Assembly: GCA_029891345.1 (NCBI GenBank)
Contig: CM057000.1
Coordinates: forward strand, 137,562,663-137,626,662
Direction: 5' to 3'
Length of the DNA stretch: 64,000 nt
From: Dryococelus australis
Lineage: Eukaryota > Arthropoda > Insecta > Phasmatodea > Phasmatidae
The notes under the pieces are model-generated. The model searched no databases and was not told the DNA's origin. It saw nothing but the letters and a program-made list of their open reading frames with translations. The position numbers and the translations under genes were made by a program. Positions 36,600 to 47,032 of this stretch are shown piece after piece (positions within the stretch are counted from its first letter, which is position 1; every line of letters starts with the position of its first letter).

Positions 36600-38852
36600 T
36601 TTTTTGCGAATTCCTGCACAACTGGTTCCACCCCAATCTACTTCAGGAGGACTGACTCAATGGGGATGAGAGACAGGTAGGAAAACCTTTCCTATCTTAT
36701 CGTTGACCGCAACTGTGACTTGTGACCCTCCGCATGGCAGAAAAACTTCTCGCTGCTACGGCAGAACTTACAGGGATCGTTATGGCGATCTGTAGTCCCT
36801 TGTATAGGTTCTGCATGTATGCTTTATCAACATTGTTTCTTATAACATGTGGGCCCATTCTGATCCACTTTTCTTGGTCTTCTAGAAGTTTTTGAAAACA
36901 CTAACTTCGGATTTTAGCTCACTATAATTTATTTCTAGCTCATTTTTGTAAGCGTTAAAAAATATTTCACTGCCCTCCATGTCAAGGTTTTGAAAGCAGT
37001 CAACACTCTCAGAAAATTCCAGATTACAGAACCGCTTCTCCATATTTGCCATTATAGAGTCAAAAACGGCATAATATACATGGAACACCAATATTCTTTG
37101 CCTAAACCTTCTCCATCTACTGCTGTCATTGTCTGTCCCACAGTGCTTTCAACTATGTAGTCCTGTAAGGCATGACTGGTATTTGGCTTTCATTTCTTTG
37201 ATGCTTTTGATGCTGAAAGAGTCAAATCGTGTTCTCCAGCAAATTTTTCTATTGGTATCCAAACATCATCAAATTTGTCTCTTTGTTCCTTAAGTGTTGT
37301 CAAAGTTGATTTTACCAGAGGCTCCAAGGGTTGCTCCTTCCATTTGAAAATAGTTTAAAAGTACATTCATTAGAGAGAGAACATAATCCGTGGTGAACTA
37401 GCACACTATAAAATTCGGTGTTCTGATTGATGAAAGAATTCCCATCGCAGTCATATCTTTGGCTTTCCCTTCTTCTATCTCTTCAGACAGAGCCTAAACA
37501 ACAGCTTCGAAATTTGCAATGATAGAGCGACAGTTTTTGTACCAGCAGTTCCACCTGGTGGTACTTAGGCTGCCGAGTTCCTTAATCTTGAGTCCGAGCA
37601 ATTTCTGTACTTACAGAAATTTACTGTGAATGCTAGGCTTGCTGTAATGAATGCATAGAGATTCAATAATGCTGAAGAATCCCTACAGGCATCTGTAATA
37701 ACGAGATTCACTCTGTGAGTCATGCAGTGAATATATGTTGCTTGTGGTTGCTGTTCTTTTATTTTAGCTTGAACTCCATTATGTTTACCGCTCATCACAG
37801 ACGCACCACCATACAACTGTGCTACCATTACCATGCCCTCAACATGAAGGTTGTTTAGGACATCTGTAATAGCAGCAGCAAAGCTGGTAGAGTCTCTAGC
37901 TTTAGAGCAATTCACAAAACCAATTAATTTCTCTTGAGGATGGAGGTTCTCAGGATAACTCAAAACTATAGACATTCGCTCATCTTTGAAACATTGAGCC
38001 TCGTCAACGATGGTTGAAAACACACCAGACTTGTGGATCCTCTTGCTGATTTCTTCTTTCATTACTGTGGCAGTAGTCTCAACGAGCTCATTTTGTATCT
38101 TCGGGTTAGTGTAATTGATTTTTTTTGGTTCAACCTACTTTGAAATTAAGAATCATATTTGGCAAATGGATGACAAAACTCTAGGAAATTTCCTCTGTTG
38201 TCAGATTCTGTACCTTCCCGATGACCTCAAATGGAGAGCCCTTGTCTACCCAAACACAAAAAAAATCTCGCATAACTTCTTCATGTACTGATGTGTTGCT
38301 TCTTGCTGTTGCTTATTTTGTGTTATTAATAAATCAACAACCTTCTTGCTCATGAGATTATGACCAACGTATTTTTCGAAGCATTTGTTATGATTCTGTG
38401 AACTGTCACGAGACTTCAATGACTCAGCTAGCTTTTTACATTTAGTAAAGCCACTTGTGATGAACTTCTCACATTGGTCTCGCACATCAGAAGAAATGGA
38501 CAATTTTTTGCACACGAAACATAATATTTTGTCTACTCACACTGTATTCAAGCCAAGGGTAAGTTTCATAGTGTTTCGATGAAAGCCCCGGGATTGTTTC
38601 CCATCATGTGTTTTTTGGAAACTCACAAGCTTAGGCTGCATGGAGCCACATTCCAATGTCATCTGTATCCTTGTCTTCCAGGTTCTGCACCAGAGCAGAG
38701 GTTTGTGATGTGCAGGCATCGTTACACTCTGAATTTCCAGAAGTATCTGTAGGTGTGCAGCTCTGTCCAGGCTCTTGCAAAGGAACTGCTGCCTTTGAAG
38801 CACGCGAAGGCGACTTAAAATATTGTCGAATGCCTGCAGATATTTTCTTCAT
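36600..38852 (-). pseudogene. hAT-type transposase pseudogene (DUF4371/ZMYM-like)
   Basis: This reads right to left as a broken transposase. The apparent start at 38852 gives MKKISAGIRQYFK. After frameshifts come QPKLVSFQKTHDGKQSRGF and, in another frame, KHYETYPWLEYSV, then ILCFVCKKLS and SGFTKCKKLAESLKSRDSSQ, the TTF/BED-like zinc-finger region. The best-preserved block, 38062-37565 (165 codons), has FSTIVDEAQCF, GGASVMSGKHNGVQAKI and YIHCMTHRVNLVITDAC, typical of the RNase H-like fold in the DUF4371 group. Related proteins usually read YDGAS where this copy has YGGAS, so a likely catalytic Asp is lost. The C-terminal dimerisation motif TIPVSSAVAARSFSAMRRV lies at about 36785-36725, followed by ERFSYLSLIPIES and VVQEFAKK in shifted frames. 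Several in-frame stops and frameshifts show it cannot encode active enzyme. A domesticated host gene is unlikely for the same reason. Confidence 0.9.
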
Positions 38853-38933
38853 TTTGCATTGTCTCTAGTCTTCTCTGTATAAAATAAAATAATTAAATGC
38901 CATGAATAGTACACAAAATATACTAAACTGCCT

Positions 38934-39125
38934 TAAGGTTGTTCACAGTAATCTGAACATGTTCGAAACCAACCTTTCAAAAATAATCTCTGCCTACAAT
39001 TGCATTTAATTTGAATCTACTTTAAATAGTAACTCTCCTTTAAATAGTAACTCTCCTTTAAATAGTAACTCTCATACTCTCAGTAAAGCTGGTATATCAT
39101 CAGGAGCATTACCTCTACATCTTAA
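38934..39125 (+). mobile_element. Family-2 MITE fragment
   Basis: It starts 'ttaaggttgttcacagtaat' with 'gaaaccaacctttcaaaaat' and 'tctgcctacaattgcat', then the 18-bp repeat, then 'cagtaaagctggtat'. The right half is missing. It lies within the hAT element, upstream of the transposase start. Confidence 0.65.
39020..39074. repeat. 18-bp tandem triplicate
   Basis: 'tttaaatagtaactctcc' is present three times, a local expansion inside the partial MITE. Confidence 0.9.
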
Positions 39126-39164
39126 GAGTGGTTTGTATCTTCAGTTATTTTCCGCGTCTGATGC

Positions 39165-39245
39165 ACGGAAACGAGGGAGCGATAAGAGCGACTGCAGCAG
39201 GCGCGCCGAGAACATCATCGCCTCTATCAGTTTCCCCTGGTTGTA
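39165..39245 (+). repeat. Diverged repeat shared with 50238-50325
   Basis: 'aaacgagggagcgataagag' then 'cgactgcagcagg' and 'atcgcctcta' parallels 'aacgagagggcgataaggg', 'cgactctgtcacg' and 'gtcgcctcta' near 50243. Probably two relics of one interspersed family. Confidence 0.55.
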
Positions 39246-39249
39246 ATGA

Positions 39250-40900
39250 TAAGGCAGTAACATATTAATAAAAAAATTAGTGATGCTTAATTACGCATGC
39301 ATATTCATTATATCCATGACTTTTTAAATGTATGTACATGTATGTACTGAAACAAAACACAATGAGCAGAAAGAAGCAAGATCAAAGATTTCAAATATGT
39401 ACAGTTAACCATGAATCAACCATTAAGGCATTACTTGTTTATATTTTATCTAGCCCAAGGCGAAAGCAGGCATAAATACTTTCAAATATTACGCAAATTT
39501 AGATTGGTATGTGGCGTGTAATCGCTTCACACGTCGTATGTTGGTGTCCACATTGATTGAAAAGAAGACATTTGGCACCGGACAGTTATAAATTCTTCAA
39601 AAATAGTTAAATATTGACATTTCAACAGTATGGAAATGGTTTCAGAGTCTCCAGGTGCTGCACTAGTATAGAAGTCTAGCTGGTCAGAATCAAAGTTGCA
39701 TTTTGCTTGTTGTATTTGAATATTGTTGATTCCAGTATTTCAAATTATTATTCCTATTACTCTGTATTAAATAATTTTCGCTTCATCAAACCAGCCTAAT
39801 ATCTTTAGTCGGATATCTGCAAATATAAATTGGTAGTTGAGATACAACGCAAAATGTATTACGTTTCAGTGGTTTGACAAAGAAAAATGTGACGTGTTCA
39901 ACCATAACTTTTAAACCACAGGAGATCGAGAAATTATGAAGGGGAATATATTCTTTATAATTTTCTTGCGAACGTTTTCTTTGCTTCGCATGTTTTTCGT
40001 CAGATGCTTAGTTTTTTAGATATGACGAAATTTGTATTATGCTTCAATTATCGGCCAATTGTTATTGTCATGCCTGCAATCGGACCATATATCCCTATTC
40101 CGATGACCGGACCAGGGCAACAGTAGCGTAATTTTATTAACACTGTGTAGCTCACAACAATATTCTAGGATATCCTTGATTGCTTTTATTCCACTTTACA
40201 AATAACACCTTTGTGCCTTCTATCAGCCCTCCGGCCGATAGCTGGCAAGACGTTGTGTTCGGCGTGCCTGTCCCTGGTATCGGACATCCCATACATCCCG
40301 CTAAAATGTACGTGTGTTTAACCTCTTATTATTCATAAATATCACGTCTAACACTCCTACTTTAGCACAAAACAACCATCATTGCGATACGACCATTTTA
40401 GGAATTATAATTTAATATTATTGTCCCGTACCTGCTGATGAATGTAAAATACATGCGATGAACTCCAATGTGTAACTTACTCTTCTGTCAAACACAGCTG
40501 GAACCCAAATATCTCAGAATGTAACGGTTATAGCAGTTCCTTTAACTTGATGTAGCAGGTATGCCACGCTACCCATACGCGATCTTCCGAAGGTATTATA
40601 GTTACTACGCAGTCTCGTTATGTCGCTTCCAGACAGATGCCACTTCCTGTGACGTTGCCTTGATGTAAGAATAACTACTCGAAGTTTATGACGTATCTAA
40701 AATTGCATTTTGTGGACATGCCAAATTCGTTTTGACATCGTTTAGAATAAAAAAAATAATAACATTTATTTTATGTGTAATTAAATGCCTTGCAACATTC
40801 GACAGGACACAGGACAGAACTTCTCAGTATTTTAGACATTTATATTATTTCTTTAAATTTTTTTAAATTTTGGGTGTCAGATATATTCCAGACGGGGCTA
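39250..40900. other. Unassigned 5' part of the hAT element
   Basis: About 1.65 kb between the transposase start and the right TIR. No frame, TIR or SINE recognised. The length is unusual for a 5' leader of such elements; an intron or a nested insertion would explain it. Confidence 0.4.
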
Positions 40901-40963
40901 ATATTTTTATAGGAGGGGCTAAGCAACACCTTGCCCCCCCCCCCCCCCCTAGTTACGCCAATG

Positions 40964-41880
40964 TGTGCCAGAACGAACGTTTTCATACTACTGATAACCA
41001 TAAGGAATACCATTATTACATATTAAAAATACATAAAGCTGACCATTTGTGAACATTCATTATTTGAAGGTTTTTGAAATACGCCAGAATTCCTTCAACA
41101 GCTGAAAACAGCAAAGAAAGCATTTTGCAGTTGGAACGTAGAAGTCACATGGCAGTGTTTATGTCATACGAGGCACTGTGTTCGCACGGGAGTGAAGTGC
41201 ATTTGTCCTTGTTATTACCGCAATAGAGAATTAAAAGTCCCAATTTGTTAATGTAAAACCCAGGGACGTAGAGTTACATAATATTGTCTGCATTGCAAAA
41301 GGTTTGATACTGGTTATATTGATGGATGAGTTTTTCCAGGCTGTAAACTTCGTGTTTTAAATTAATATATGAAACAAAGCATTTAAGAAGAGTATAAGTA
41401 TAGGTCTTTATAGTGTTTTGAAATACTGGAAAAGTGTTTAAATTATAATGTCAGTGTTCCTAACATTTTGGCCTTTAAAAGGCGTAATTTCTGTTTTAGT
41501 AAAAACATTATATATATTTGTTATTTTTGTATTTGTAATTGTGTTAAAAAGGTGAAAGTTCGGGAAACTAACTTTTTTTGTGGTAGCCATTTCCATAGTG
41601 TGAGATACTGCTGTTTGATTTGTGAATCAAGTTTCAAAGAATTCCGATTTCGCACTTCTATAGTCTCCTGTTGGCTGTGCAGAATCAGTTGCCAACTAGC
41701 GGGCCGCCACACTAATCTTACTGGCGGCGCCTGCGTTTAAGACTCCCTAGGTTGTTGTAATAGCTATTTTTTTTAGCAGTGACATGTTGGTTAAGAATTG
41801 GAATTCTGGTCGTCGAGCGTTGCTCCAGAATCGATGTTTCCATTCTACTTCCCTGGTCTGTGACATCACGCCTGTGGATT
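40964..41880. other. Unannotated interval
   Basis: AT-rich. The frames at 41468-41740 (plus) and 41521-41712 (minus) have no recognisable features. 'ggaattctgg' and 'ccagaatcg' near 41800-41835 form a short inverted repeat. Confidence 0.4.
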
Positions 41881-41894
41881 GGCGCGTGGAAATT

Positions 41895-41920
41895 GTATCA
41901 GAAACCGCGAACAGCCTATA
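41895..41920. mobile_element. MITE terminus fragment
   Basis: 'gaaaccgcgaacagcctata' matches the right terminus of the fragment at 12830-12912 ('gaaaccgcgaatagactata'). The rest of the element is not recognised to its left. Confidence 0.5.
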
Positions 41921-41929
41921 ATTCATAAT

Positions 41930-42270
41930 TACGCAACGTAAGGCGACCAGCTGGTGGCCGCGCGAAACTTCAGTTGTAAACTCCAGGTGACGGGTTTTGA
42001 TAGCTGTTCCCTCTTAACGTGATGACCCGACCTGGACCAGCTTCTCCGTCAGCACTTTGCGGGATTACGAGCCGGCGGCCGGCGATCCGAGGGTAGTCCT
42101 TCCTGCCGGACAAAAACTAACCTCGAGCTGTTGTCCCGCGCGGACAGTTGAACGCGATGCAGACCTCCGGGCAAGCTTTCTCGCCTGGAAAAACTCGGCT
42201 TTCACGCTGCTGCTGGTGAAGAGGTCAGGCGGGGAATTACATTTACCTCTAGGCTCGGTCCACACTGGAA
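41930..42270. other. GC-rich island
   Basis: About 340 bp of GC-rich DNA with CpGs and overlapping frames on both strands (plus 42057-42338, minus 42065-42265). No recognisable domain. Candidate host regulatory or exon DNA, undecided. Confidence 0.35.
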
Positions 42271-42274
42271 AAAG

Positions 42275-42370
42275 TGTATCGCGGTATCTTCATGCACACT
42301 TTTTCAATCAAACCTTTGGAAAATCTTTCAATGCATGACGTGCTTGATTGTTCACTGAATATGTCACGTA
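42275..42370 (+). mobile_element. Family-3-like MITE fragment
   Basis: 'tatcgcggtatcttcatgc', 'caatcaaacctttggaaaa' and 'caatgcatgacgtgctt' match, reversed, the terminal portions at 12830-12912 and 22440-22529. Confidence 0.6.
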
Positions 42371-42964
42371 GAGATGATGGAAAATCGCGAAAAAAATTTT
42401 TCTGAGACAACATATCCTTTATTGCACTCTAGGTAGTTTATTCTTTCATGATTGGATGAACAAGGTTTTGACTCGGCTAAGTTGTTTGCAGAGCAATCAC
42501 GAACGTTCTGCCCTATATTATCAGAATCCTCACAGGCCCAATGAAGTGGGGTTGTAGCTTCATACATGCGTCACAGACATTAAGTACAGAAAACTGTCGG
42601 ACATGTGTACAGTACGGTAAATCCAAGCAAACAGTCAACTTTTCCCGCGATAAACCATCATCTCTAATCACAAGTAGGGACAGGTTTTTTTTTTCCCCGC
42701 GAAAATATTTATGGCCAGGCTAGACTTCAATATCCTACATCCACAACTACAACTTCCTTTGGTTATTGGCCGCGTGTCTACGAGGAAAGACATGTTCTTA
42801 TTTGACCGGGCCAATCAGAATAAAGTACTCCGATACTGAACGTCCATGATTCGTTGGCAGACACTTGAGGCACGTGACATTAAAAAATCATCCAACCAAC
42901 GAAAGCGCTAATGAACAAAAGTGTTTTGGAGCACAACTGGTCTTGAAAAACACTTGTCCCGAAT
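42371..42964. other. Unannotated interval
   Basis: No gene or repeat recognised; moderate GC. Confidence 0.4.
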
Positions 42965-43702
42965 CATACGCATTGTATTTATATTGTTGTTAACATTAAA
43001 ACGTCTTATATATTTGTCTGATAGAATGACACTTATGTTTTATTTAAAAATTATATTATTAAATTGATAACTTATATGAATGAAAACGGAGAAAGCAGGT
43101 GTGTTGGTGATACCTAGTACAGGACTGTTCACGGCAAACTGAAACGTTTTGAAATCGACCTTTGAGAAATATCGCTGCCCTTGCCCCTATATATTTTAAC
43201 GGGCACAAAGATTGGCATGTCCCAGTTAAGTTGGTAACGACGGCCCGACGGAAAGTAGTTCCAAGTGTTAACTAAAAATGTGTAAATTTTTAAAATAAAT
43301 TTTTAATTTTATGTTTTGTTTATGCACAACAGTGAACAGTTTATATTATTTGAGAAATATTTACTTTTGTCTCAATTTCACAATTTTACTTGCCAGACGC
43401 ATGAATAAAGTGACTAGGCCCACGGCAATGTTAATTTTACATTTTGTGGAAAAATACATAAAACGCAAACAAGTAGATCTCGAACAGGGCTCTCGAAAGT
43501 GTTGTTTACTGTGAACAGACTTTACGAAATAGTTTTATGCAAGAAATTACTAAGCCGAGGGTGCAACAAAGTAGTGCGCTGTCCCTTGGTGAAATTTTCT
43601 GAATGTAGTTTAAGCTTTGTTTGCATGGGGCGGAGGAAAATGCCGAAAGTAGAACTTTGCCAGTTATTCAGAAGAGTTGGGAGTAACAATGAACGACCTA
43701 TA
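42965..43702 (+). mobile_element. Family-3 MITE interrupted by a family-2 MITE
   Basis: The left part ends 'gtgttggtgatacctagta' at 43119. The right part resumes 'cgaaatagttttatgcaag' at 43525 and ends 'gtaacaatgaacgacctata' at about 43702. An uninterrupted relative reads 'cctagtaagaaattgttctc' near 46536, showing the break point exactly. The left boundary is uncertain. Confidence 0.82.
43120..43522 (+). mobile_element. Family-2 MITE with clean TA duplication
   Basis: It runs from 'caggactgttcacggcaaac' to 'gtttactgtgaacagactt'. TA at 43118-43119 is repeated at 43523-43524. The related empty site has a single TA at that position, so TA is the duplicated target. Length is 403 bp. Confidence 0.9.
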
Positions 43703-43733
43703 CATAATGAACGTGTATATATAAAAATGAAAC

Positions 43734-44161
43734 TATAGTCTGTTCACGGTAAAATGAGCACTTTCGACAGTCCTGATTAAGATCTACTTGTATACATGTT
43801 GTGCGTTCTTCCGCCTTACGTAAAATTAACATTGCCATGAGACTCATCACTTTTCTCATGCGTCGGTCAAGTGAAACTGTGAAATTATTATAAAAGAAAA
43901 TATTATACAACTCTGCTCATTTTTACACTTCGATGCATTAAATAAATACAAAAGGCGAAATAAATGATTGAAGTTATCCCAAAATGTTACCTAACACTTT
44001 TTGTTCAATGTACATTTATGGAACTTCCTTCCCCTCCATCGCTACCAACTTTAGTGGGCGTATGTCACTCATTGCGCCCATTAAAAATATATGCGGGTAG
44101 AGGCAGTGAGTTTTTCTGAGGTTGATTTCAAAAGTGCTCACTTAATCGTGAACAGCCTTTA
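43734..44161 (-). mobile_element. Family-2 MITE
   Basis: It runs from 'tatagtctgttcacggtaaa' to 'cttaatcgtgaacagccttta'-type end, flanked by TA on both sides. Interior 'cctgattaagatctactt' and 'catgcgtcggtcaagtgaa'. Very similar to the copies at 29888 and 59076. It lies 31 bp from the preceding composite, in opposite orientation to the family-2 copy inside it. Confidence 0.92.
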
Positions 44162-45238
44162 CCCGGGTGTTATTTGTAACACAGTACATAGTGTTATGGA
44201 GTAGCCCAGGGCAGCGGCGCTGAGGCCTAAATCGAAGCAGACAAGGTGCAATGTGCGGTGTTTGGGATATCGTTTCCTAAACAGAGGTCGGCAGGAATAA
44301 AGGAGGCCAGCGGGTGCCCCCTCCCCCCACCCAACATTGCATTCCACAGATGTCGCCAGGACATCGCGATGTCGAGGCGCGGGCGAGGCCAACGCAGTTC
44401 GACCCTGGCCCAGGCGTCTGCAGAGGGAGTCTACAGTACTAATTCAGTGGTGAGTGGAAACCCTACACAAGCGCTAGGCGGTGCTGTCATACTACAGCGT
44501 AGGCCGCGGTATTACCAAGACAGGTTGGCTTAAACGAGAGAGATTGCCTTCAGCGTTAGTTTTTGGACAGAGCATCTGATAGGGAATTGTCTTAACGTGC
44601 ACGATCATCTGTCATTGACTGTAGAGAAGTTCTGCATCGTTTGTGAGTTAATAAACCAGCGGGTCTTGCGTAGTGAAATTTTGGGGTCTTGTTATTGATA
44701 TTCAGTAAACCCCCCCTTCAGATAAGAAGTAACTCTTTGCACGTTAAAAGGGCTTAACGTAACACTGGGGGAGGCGCCGAGTAACCATCGCGTGCTTAAG
44801 GGCTGTTTACGTACACGATAACCACCAACCCTGCAATAAAGAATACCTAGTTTAATTTTTATACATTCGCCAGTGGCGTGTGGTGAACTGTGGCAATGCA
44901 AGCTGGTGTTAGTTCCACACTGTACTCGGTTGATTGATAGTTTGAACTTCGACCACTAAAACGTAGCTCGGCGAATAATGCCACAGGATGCGTGTAACGG
45001 GTCCCTTACTGCTCGCTCGCGAGTGGTCGGATTGCATTCGGTTCCCCTAGGGCTGCACGGTGGTTATTGGCTCCTGCTGCGTGAACCGAGAATGCACAGC
45101 CGCGATCAAGCACCAGCTCACCTCGCAACACTTCGCCACCACACGCCAGTCGTGTGCTGGTTCGTTACGAGCAATTTGCAAGTACAGATCCGACAGCAAA
45201 AAAAAAAAAAACTTTCATGAAGTTGTCATCTACATGTC
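44162..45238. other. Unannotated interval with GC-rich parts
   Basis: 44200-44530 and 44980-45180 are GC-richer, with overlapping short frames on both strands and no recognisable domain. Confidence 0.4.
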
Positions 45239-45878
45239 CACTAAAGCCTGGTACACACGGGCATCTTTCTTGTACAAGAAAGTGGAAGTAAAGGTGAACA
45301 ACAAATTGAACACTTAAGAGCGTACTAGATAGTATGCATGGAATTGTGTGATCCATACACACGACACTAGCTGGTGAGCAAGAAAGTGGATGATTGATGT
45401 CAACTGTGTATGATTTGGAAGCAGTTTTTGGGAATGTGGGGGTAAATTGTGCATTATCAATAGCATCTGCCATAAAATAGAATACAAGATTTAGTACAAT
45501 CAGATATATTTTAAGCACTAGAATATCTAAAGTCACTCACAGAAAAAATAAATAAACCTCTCTATTTTTTTAAAATTCATACACTGCATTATTTACGATA
45601 GTGGGATTATTAAATATTTTATAGTATTAAAAACATTAACATATCTGTTTATTACCAGAATCAACAAAAAAATGTGTGCATTATTTGTTTACACTCTACT
45701 TGTACAAGAAACACGATGAAAAATAGGATCGTCCCTATATGGCACTAGCTAGTATACAAGCTCTTGAGTGCTAGTAACTAGCATACTCGGCGGCCGTTCA
45801 CACGATGCAAGTCGGTGTGTACAAGAATGTACTCACTTTCTTGTACAAGGAAGATTCCCCCGTCTAATAGGCTTAAAG
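45239..45878. mobile_element. TIR element, about 640 bp
   Basis: The left end, 'ctaaagcctggtacacacgg' then 'catctttcttgtacaagaaa', pairs inverted with the right end, whose complement is 'ctttaagcctattagacggg' then 'atcttccttgtacaagaaa'. The TIR is about 45 bp and contains the self-palindrome TTCTTGTACAAGAA. The motif CTTGTACAAGAA recurs internally near 45700. Non-coding. Confidence 0.75.
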
Positions 45879-46290
45879 TACTCGTGAATACTTAAACAGA
45901 CGCTTGTACCGCCATATCCCAGCAGCACGTGCCAGCAAAATGGCGTCACTGACCGGGGACATGTTGGAATATCGTTCGCGCCTATCAGCGTCTGCCAGTA
46001 GGGAAACGTTCGCAGCCTGCAAGAGCCGATCAGACGCGAGGCCCATGCCCAGATACGCGTAGCCAATCGGCGAACGGGCACGCCCACGTGAAAAGGAAAC
46101 GCCTCTCAGTTTCGTCTCTGTGACATCGCCACGGTGACATGCCGCTGTAAAAGAATATTTCAGGAAAATTCCTAATAAGATAGTGGAAGTTTTCAACCCG
46201 CACACAACGTGGGAAGTTTATAACATATCCTATTGGAAGTGTACGAATGTTGCTACGAAAATTGAGCAACTTCAATAGGTACTTGACTCA
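45879..46290. other. Unannotated interval, GC-rich centre
   Basis: 45900-46140 is GC-rich and holds 'gccaatcggcgaac', 'cacgccc' and 'cacgtg' close together, which look like CCAAT, GC-box and E-box sites. Antisense frames (for example 45873-46205) have no known domain. Promoter function is speculative. Confidence 0.3.
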
Positions 46291-46292
46291 TT

Positions 46293-46728
46293 TATATTGT
46301 CTATTCGGGGTTCATTCGCACTTTATAAATCAAACATTTGAAAAAGCACCACATGTATATAACGTGTTTAGTTATTTCCTAAGTATGGCATGTATCACAG
46401 GCGTTTTATACCTCTGTTAACATGAAATTACCTTATTTTTCGTTAAATTAGAGTTTCATCAATATTTTATTCATAGAATATAATATTTCATTTATAATAA
46501 ATATAAATAAAAACAGTGAGAAAACACGTGTGTTGGTAGCGCCTAGTAAGAAATTGTTCTCATGCAAAATATAATTACAACTGAGTGCGCACGAATCTGG
46601 TGCGTCGTTTTTTGGTGTAATTTTACAGACTTAGTTAAGCTGTGTTAGCATGAGGCGGAGGAATATCCTGTAAGTAGAACTTTAGCAGGACTTCAGTAAT
46701 AGTGTGAAGTAACCGGGAATGGATTATA
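46293..46728 (+). mobile_element. Family-3 MITE, complete reference copy
   Basis: The left end is 'tattgtctattcggggttc' and the right end 'gaagtaaccgggaatggat' plus 'tata'. The uninterrupted interior contains 'ggcatgtatcacaggcg', 'gttaacatgaaattacctta', 'gtgttggtagcgcctagta' and 'gaggcggaggaatatcctg'. It serves as the empty-site reference for the nested copies. Confidence 0.88.
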
Positions 46729-46800
46729 AATTTCGAGGACTGGAGTTAATTACAGTTATTCATGACAAGCTAGAAGTCAATCACCCATAACCAATGTAAA

Positions 46801-47032
46801 AGTGAAGAGATCTGGCTGCTTCGTAAGAGGATGAAGTGAGGTAAAGAGCAATGCCGGAATGAAAGGACTCGGGAAACGGGAGACCCCCGAGAAAACACGC
46901 ATATCAGCGGCATCGCCTGGCACGATACCCACATGCTAAAATACGAGAGTGACCCCGCCGGGAATCGAACCCGGTTCGCATAGGTGGGAGGTGAGTAGTG
47001 AAATGTTCAACCTGTATAGCAGCTATGTGGCT
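46801..47032 (-). mobile_element. tRNA-derived SINE, type A subfamily
   Basis: Box B, read on the minus strand, is GGGTTCGATTCCCGG (about 46966-46980). The tail 'gtgaagagatctggctgctt' is at the left. The head matches the subfamily at 20288-20455 rather than the 'ggggccgcgg' head. Part of the tail near 46820-46840 is rearranged. Confidence 0.85.

Larger units (their letters stand above)
36110..40963 (-). mobile_element. Degenerate hAT-superfamily DNA transposon
   Basis: The left end CATAGGCGTAACTAG (36110) is matched by the right end, whose complement reads CATTGGCGTAACTAG (ending 40963), a 15-bp TIR with one mismatch. Both ends are followed inward by G/C runs and 'ggggcta'-type sequence, as in many hAT elements. 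The same 6 bp, TGTGCC, abuts both ends (36104-36109 and 40964-40969); hAT elements usually duplicate 8 bp, so the duplication may have slipped in the adjacent GT repeat. Inside are the decayed transposase (36600-38852), a (TA)n microsatellite, a partial family-2 MITE and about 2 kb of unassigned sequence upstream of the gene. Confidence 0.8.

Noticed and set aside
37565..38062. Domesticated host gene derived from a hAT transposase
   Set aside because: Stops and frameshifts on both sides, TIRs still recognisable, and loss of a likely catalytic residue fit a dead transposon better.
45900..46140. CCAAT, GC-box and E-box words suggesting a promoter
   Set aside because: Short motifs are common in GC-rich DNA; there is no downstream exon or start signal, so I list it only as an unannotated GC-rich stretch.
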